From positions 62,001 through 126,000 of the forward strand of contig NZ_VWWL01000014.1 of assembly GCF_011752995.1 (NCBI RefSeq): a DNA stretch of 64,000 nt, read 5' to 3'. Positions 59,992 through 64,000 of the stretch are shown one piece after another; within the stretch, counting starts at the first letter, position 1; each line of letters opens with the position of its first letter. The position numbers and the translations under genes are program-made. Below the pieces are notes generated by a model, which was not told the DNA's origin, did not search any database, and worked only from the letters and a program-made list of their open reading frames with translations. Source of the stretch: Burkholderia sp. Ax-1724 (GTDB lineage: Bacteria; Pseudomonadota; Gammaproteobacteria; Burkholderiales; Burkholderiaceae).

Positions 59992-60550
59992 AGATGATCG
60001 ATGGTACCGATTGAATGCCCATCTGCTGATTATTCTTCTCTTCTTCGCGCACCTCGTCGGCATACGCGCCGCTCGTCAGAACTTCGCGCGCTTCTTCGGC
60101 ATCGAGTCCCACCGACCGCGCCGCTTCGATCAGCACGTCATGATTGCCGGGGTTCTTGCCGTCGGCATGATAGGCGCGCAGCAGCGCGAGCTTGAGCGGC
60201 AACTGCTCGCCCCGGATGCCGGCCCAATGCAGCAGACGGTGCGCATCGAACGTGTTGTAAGTGCGTGTGCGCGGACCGAAATCGAAGCCGACGCTCGCGC
60301 CGCGTTCGCGGATCATCGCCTGCGTTTCGGCGATCTGCGCGGGCGTGCGCCCATATTTTTTGCCGAGATATTCGACGATGTCTTCGCCGTCAGGTCCCAT
60401 CTGCGGATTCAGTTCGAACGGATGCACGGCGATTCGCGCGTCGACGCGATCGTGCAGACGCGCGAGCGCAAGCTGCAGCGACGACAGGCCGATCGCGCAC
60501 CACGGGCAGGCGATATCGGAGACGAAATCGATGGTGAGCTGCTGTTTCAT
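59894..60550 (-). CDS. DsbA-family (FrnE-like) oxidoreductase
   Basis: The 218-residue protein has the thioredoxin fold with an inserted helical domain, as in FrnE and polyketide-cluster DsbA relatives. The redox motif is C15-P-W-C18 (SDIACPWCAIG), and the cis-proline loop reads SVPSIIFNGRYLVTGGQP. There is no signal peptide, so it acts in the cytoplasm, unlike true DsbA. ATG 60550 follows AAGGACC. Its 3' end overlaps the MFS exporter tail. Confidence 0.9.
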   Translation of the reverse strand: MKQQLTIDFVSDIACPWCAIGLSSLQLALARLHDRVDARIAVHPFELNPQMGPDGEDIVEYLGKKYGRTPAQIAETQAMIRERGASVGFDFGPRTRTYNTFDAHRLLHWAGIRGEQLPLKLALLRAYHADGKNPGNHDVLIEAARSVGLDAEEAREVLTSGAYADEVREEEKNNQQMGIQSVPSIIFNGRYLVTGGQPVEQFVQVIEEIVAKGEASLS

Positions 60551-60730
60551 TGCGGTCCTTGAAGGGAAGAAGTGCCGTGAAGTTCGCGGAATGCGGGCGC
60601 GGCGAATTCCGACAGCGTAGCGTGAATCGTCGGCGCGTGCAGGGCCGCCGAATATGAGCGCAAGACCCGGAGTGTTTTCGCACCGTCGTACTCGTACACT
60701 GACGTTATCGATTCCCTTCACGCCACCTCG

Positions 60731-61483
60731 ATGACGACTTCACACTCCACGGCGCTTCTCGCCACCGCATCCGCGCCCACCATCGACCGGCGCGTCGACA
60801 CACTCGACTGGCGCCGGATCGAGCTGGACCTCGATCAATACGGCTGCGCGGCCGTGCCGCAACTCGTCACGGCGCACGAGTGCGATGCGCTCGCGGCGCT
60901 TTATTCGCGCGACGGTCTTTATCGTAGCCGTATCGTGATGGGCCGTCATGGTTTTGGCCGCGGCGAATACAAGTACTTCGCCTATCCGCTGCCGCACATC
61001 ATCGGCGAATTGCGCGGCGCGATCTATCCGCATCTCGTGCCGGTCGCGAACCGCTGGAACCAGGCGATGGGTATCGACGTGCGTTATCCGCCGCAGCACG
61101 CCGATTTCATTCGACGTTGCCATTACGCGGGCCAGGTGCGTCCGACGCCGCTGATCCTGCAATACGGCGAGGGCGATTACAACTGCCTGCATCAGGACCT
61201 ATACGGCGAACACGTGTTTCCGCTGCAGGTTGCGATCCTCTTGTCGGAACCGGGGCGCGACTTTACCGGCGGGGAGTTCGTGATGACGGAGCAGCGGCCG
61301 CGCATGCAGTCGCGTGCCGAAGTCGTGCCGCTCGCTCAGGGCGATGCAGTGGTGTTCACCGTCAACAGCCGGCCCGTGCAAGGCGCGCGCGGCCTGTATC
61401 GCGTGAATTTGCGTCATGGTGTGAGCCGTCTGCGTTCGGGACACCGGCATACCATAGGCATCATCTTTCACGACGCGCTATGA
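60731..61483 (+). CDS. 2-oxoglutarate/Fe(II)-dependent oxygenase
   Basis: The 250-residue enzyme has the 2OG-Fe(II) oxygenase core: iron ligands H154-x-D156 (CLHQDLYG) and H229 (NLRHGVS), with an arginine-rich strand (GHRHTIGIIFHDA) that should hold 2-oxoglutarate. Members hydroxylate amino acids, lipids or nucleic acids; this one resembles a proteobacterial family often annotated only as proline hydroxylase-like or AlkB-like, and I cannot narrow it. It diverges from the DsbA-like gene. The ribosome site before ATG 60731 is weak. Confidence 0.83.
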   Translation: MTTSHSTALLATASAPTIDRRVDTLDWRRIELDLDQYGCAAVPQLVTAHECDALAALYSRDGLYRSRIVMGRHGFGRGEYKYFAYPLPHIIGELRGAIYPHLVPVANRWNQAMGIDVRYPPQHADFIRRCHYAGQVRPTPLILQYGEGDYNCLHQDLYGEHVFPLQVAILLSEPGRDFTGGEFVMTEQRPRMQSRAEVVPLAQGDAVVFTVNSRPVQGARGLYRVNLRHGVSRLRSGHRHTIGIIFHDAL

Positions 61484-61572
61484 CAGCCATGGCGCGACGA
61501 CGCACTCCATGAGACGATAAGGGCCACGATTCCAGCGTTTCTTCGCGGCACTCGAAAGCCGCGCCACGTCCC

Positions 61573-62535
61573 ATGGAAAACCTGCTCAAGAAACTCGATC
61601 TCACTTCGCTGCGCCTGTTCGTCGCCGTCTGCCAGGAGCGCAACATCGCGCGCGCGGCAGAGCGCGAATTCATCGCGTCGTCGGCGGTGAGCAGGCGCAT
61701 TGCGGAGATCGAGGCCGTGATCGGTCTGCCGGTCATTCAACGGCAATCGCGCGGCATTACCGTGACGCCGGTCGGCGAGACCGTGCTGCGCTACGCGCTG
61801 GCGATCATCGGCAATATCGAACAGATGAGCGCCGAGTTGTCGCGCTTTTCATCGGGTGCGAAAGGGCGCGTGCGCGTGGTGGCGAATCTTTCGTCGATCG
61901 TGCAGTTTTTGCCCGAAGACGTTGCCGCATTCGGCCGCGCGTTTCCCGACGTGTCGATCGAACTCGAAGAGGAAAACAGCGCGGACGTCCTGCGTATTGT
62001 CGACGAACACGGCGCGGACTTCGGCATCTGTAATCCGGTCGCGGGCAGCGAAGCGTTCGAGCAGGCACCGTATCGGCAGGATCGGCTCGCGGTGCTGGTG
62101 CCCGGCGCTCATCGGCTTGCGAGCGCGTCGCGCGTGGCGTTCGACGATCTGCTGCACGACAGCTTCGTCGGCCTGCGCAGCGAAAGCGCGTTGACACGTC
62201 TGCTGACGCAGCAGGCGGCGAATGCGAGCCGGCAACTCGACGTGCGGATTCGCGTGAGCAGTCTCGACGCGCTGTGCCGGATGGTCCACGCGGGTCTCGG
62301 CATTGCGGTCGTGCCGGAGCCGGTCGGCCTGCTCTACGTGAATACGCTCGACGTGCGGCTGCTGGCATTAAGCAATGCGTGGGCCGAGCGCCATCTCATC
62401 ATGATCTTCAGGGCACGCGAGCAATTGAGTGCGAGCGCGGCGGCATTGGTCGCGTTTCTCGGCGATCAGGCCTGGTCAGGCGGTCGTCGGCGCAGTGGTG
62501 GCACGGGGGAGATCTCGTCGGAATCGTCGCTATGA
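61573..62535 (+). CDS. LysR-family transcriptional regulator
   Basis: This 320-residue regulator has the LysR winged helix at about 8-68 (LDLTSLRLFVAVCQERNIARAAEREFIASSAVSRRIAEIEAVIGLPV) and a normal effector domain. It lies 90 bp after the 2OG oxygenase gene on the same strand with no good ribosome site (ATG 61573). The downstream membrane protein gene points the same way 195 bp later. Its target is unknown; LysR genes usually control a divergent neighbour, which is absent here. Confidence 0.88.
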   Translation: MENLLKKLDLTSLRLFVAVCQERNIARAAEREFIASSAVSRRIAEIEAVIGLPVIQRQSRGITVTPVGETVLRYALAIIGNIEQMSAELSRFSSGAKGRVRVVANLSSIVQFLPEDVAAFGRAFPDVSIELEEENSADVLRIVDEHGADFGICNPVAGSEAFEQAPYRQDRLAVLVPGAHRLASASRVAFDDLLHDSFVGLRSESALTRLLTQQAANASRQLDVRIRVSSLDALCRMVHAGLGIAVVPEPVGLLYVNTLDVRLLALSNAWAERHLIMIFRAREQLSASAAALVAFLGDQAWSGGRRRSGGTGEISSESSL

Positions 62536-62730
62536 AAATGATGGGTTTTGACGTGCGATTAGCATATGGCGATCCACTGACAGACCGATAGCCATGTCTA
62601 TTCATTTTGGAATATTGAGTGAATATTTCGAAAGTCGTATTCCTTTATGTTCACTACAATAGTGTCGGCCAACGTGACTGCGCTATACGCTTGCGTTGAA
62701 CCTTGTATCGAAAAGGAGCACGGAATAGCT

Positions 62731-64000
62731 ATGGTGAGGCTGGTACTACTCCTTCTTGGTGTGGCGTATCTGCGCAGACGTGCCCGCATGATTTTCCTGA
62801 TCGGGTTGATCTGGATCATTGCGGGCCTGGCCATCTTTATCGACGTGATTCTCGGTGTGCACCAGTTTCCGATTATCTTTTTCGCGTGGCTGTTTCTGGC
62901 GGAAGGGCTCGCAACGCTCGCGGTCGCCTGGACCGGCGTGGGCGGACAGCGAGCGCTACGGTACGTCAAGGGCTTTGCCGTCGTAGGAGCGGCCGGACTG
63001 ATCTTTGCCGGGCATCATCACGGAAATTTCATTCTGTCGATGATCTTCGGCACGCTCTTTCTCGTCGATGGACTTCTGCAATGCATAGCGGGCTGGGTTG
63101 TCCGCTATCGCCGCTGGAAGATCGCATTTTCGTGGGGCGTGGTTGAAATTCTCATTGCCGTTTTCTTCTACCAGCCCTATCCGACTCATTATGTTGGCAC
63201 TTTGCCGTATGCCTTGAGCCTGTTCCTGTTCTTCGGCGGATTGAACATGATCTCGCTGGCATTCCGTGTGCGGCGCCTTGCCAGCAATCCCGCACTGCGT
63301 CGTTCGCAGCGCTCCGCGCTACTGCCCGATGTCGATGCGAACGCGGACAGCCGCGTTTTCGATCGCACCGAGTGGGATGGGCCGCCCGAGGATGAGGAGC
63401 GCGCCCTGACGGTTCATGTCTGGACCCCCTCAGGATCATCGCGGGCGCCGGCGCAGCGTCATCCGGTGATTGACCGCTATATCGCCGCGGTCGACGCCAA
63501 TGGCGTGATCTCGACCGGCCACGCGGCACTCGAATCGCCCGAAGGTATCTACATCAGTCTCTACCCCGGTGTCGAAATCGATCGTTCACCTGACGAGTTC
63601 GGCCGTATCCTGCGGGCCAGCGCTGAGAACGACGTCCCCGGCCTGTTTCAGCCCGACTATGCGACCGAATCGAAGGCATGGTGTCCTTCGACCGTTCGCG
63701 TGCGGATTCGAAATTACGATGCGGCTAAACTTCAAACGTTTTGGGAAAGCTACCGGCGCGATACCAATTACAACCTCACTCACCGGAATTGTTCGAGCAG
63801 CGTTTCGTACGCGCTCGAAGCGGCACTGGACGGGGCAGTGGGCCGGTTGCGCGGCGATCGCACGGGCTGGGGCGCGTTCCTTCGCGTACTCGTCACGCCG
63901 GAACTCTGGGTGGCGGCGCAGATCCGCAAACGTGCGGTCACGATGGCCTGGACGCCAGGTCTGACGCTCGATTACGCCCGGGCGCTGAGCATGCTCGCCG
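62731..64000 (+). CDS. HdeD-like membrane protein fused to a papain-fold (permuted) cysteine-peptidase-like domain (partial)
   Basis: From ATG 62731 the frame stays open to the window edge (423 codons). Residues 1-178 are about six membrane helices with the HdeD/DUF308 pattern (IFLIGLIWIIAGLAIFIDVI, SMIFGTLFLVDGLLQCIAGW). A polar linker follows to about 245, then a domain with GHAALESPEGIYISLYPG (H264) and YNLTHRNCSSSV (C354). The order His then Asn-Cys is that of circularly permuted papain-like enzymes (NlpC/P60-like, DeSI, LRAT). The AAAAGGAG site is 12 bases upstream, slightly far. Domain names are by eye; the C-terminus is unseen. Confidence 0.75.
   Translation, partial: MVRLVLLLLGVAYLRRRARMIFLIGLIWIIAGLAIFIDVILGVHQFPIIFFAWLFLAEGLATLAVAWTGVGGQRALRYVKGFAVVGAAGLIFAGHHHGNFILSMIFGTLFLVDGLLQCIAGWVVRYRRWKIAFSWGVVEILIAVFFYQPYPTHYVGTLPYALSLFLFFGGLNMISLAFRVRRLASNPALRRSQRSALLPDVDANADSRVFDRTEWDGPPEDEERALTVHVWTPSGSSRAPAQRHPVIDRYIAAVDANGVISTGHAALESPEGIYISLYPGVEIDRSPDEFGRILRASAENDVPGLFQPDYATESKAWCPSTVRVRIRNYDAAKLQTFWESYRRDTNYNLTHRNCSSSVSYALEAALDGAVGRLRGDRTGWGAFLRVLVTPELWVAAQIRKRAVTMAWTPGLTLDYARALSMLA

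Noticed and set aside
1..64000. tRNA or rRNA genes, CRISPR arrays, prophage, transposases or integrases
   Set aside because: I looked for cloverleaf-like segments with CCA ends, regularly spaced repeats and recombinase motifs and saw none. Short structured RNAs could still have been missed by eye.

Overview
The window looks like a piece of a Burkholderiales genome, most likely Paraburkholderia or a close relative. Base composition is high GC with strongly GC-biased third codon positions, so long spurious reading frames lie opposite almost every real gene. The gene families also fit: an FlhDC regulator pair, a NodT-type efflux lipoprotein, QuiC with a C-terminal HPPD-like half, DUF2322, DUF2946 and PpnP. 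This placement is inferred from gene content; no rRNA or tRNA gene was seen. No CRISPR array, integrase, transposase or insertion sequence was recognised, so this reads as ordinary accessory chromosome or megaplasmid rather than a mobile element.

Layout. 1-4.9 kb: the end of an RND pump gene with its outer membrane channel, an SfnB/DszC-like flavoprotein and the Mn transporter mntH. 5.0-8.4 kb: an isolated flhDC operon, a possible gene remnant, an XRE regulator and a HigBA-like toxin-antitoxin pair, all on the minus strand. 8.7-15.6 kb: small metabolic and membrane genes (NTF2-like, FucU-like, DoxX), a DHA2 drug exporter, an atypical response regulator, a PAS-AraC regulator and a GIY-YIG-like protein. 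16.4-21.9 kb: a quinate/shikimate catabolic module (quiC diverging from a shikimate dehydrogenase and an ACS-type transporter, followed by a convergent TetR regulator). 22.3-26.2 kb: a very large class A penicillin-binding protein and a YcgR-type PilZ protein. 26.5-34.3 kb: a galactoside uptake and hydrolysis operon (LacI repressor, perfect palindromic operator, ABC ATPase, GH42 beta-galactosidase, binding protein, two permeases, terminator). 34.3-41.7 kb: a racemase-like protein, a large unidentified lipoprotein, an AT-richer gene-free stretch, four small proteins, an M23 peptidase and a structured gene-free stretch. 41.7-49.3 kb: a sterol-desaturase-like enzyme, a DeoR-MFS pair and a metal-uptake operon (DUF2946, TonB receptor, PepSY membrane protein). 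49.5-57.6 kb: a TPR glycosyltransferase-like protein, a SUOX-type protein, a LysR regulator with two DNA-binding domains, a decayed GntR gene, an extradiol dioxygenase encoded as overlapping B and A subunits, an MHYT protein and ppnP. 57.7-64 kb: an ArsR-MFS pair, a DsbA-like protein, a 2OG-Fe(II) oxygenase, a LysR regulator and a membrane protein fused to a putative cysteine-peptidase domain that runs off the end.

How the genes work together. QuiC makes protocatechuate from dehydroshikimate, and the LigBA-type enzyme 33 kb away could open the ring of protocatechuate or gallate, so the window may hold two steps of one aromatic pathway. This link is inference. FlhDC, YcgR and the MHYT protein all belong to motility or c-di-GMP control, but they are scattered and not one operon.

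Least explained items: the HdeD-like/cysteine-peptidase fusion at the right edge, the split B-A dioxygenase with its double-HTH regulator and dead GntR gene, the oversized penicillin-binding protein, the 12-bp repeat array inside the TonB receptor leader, and several strong hairpins or palindromes in gene-free DNA.
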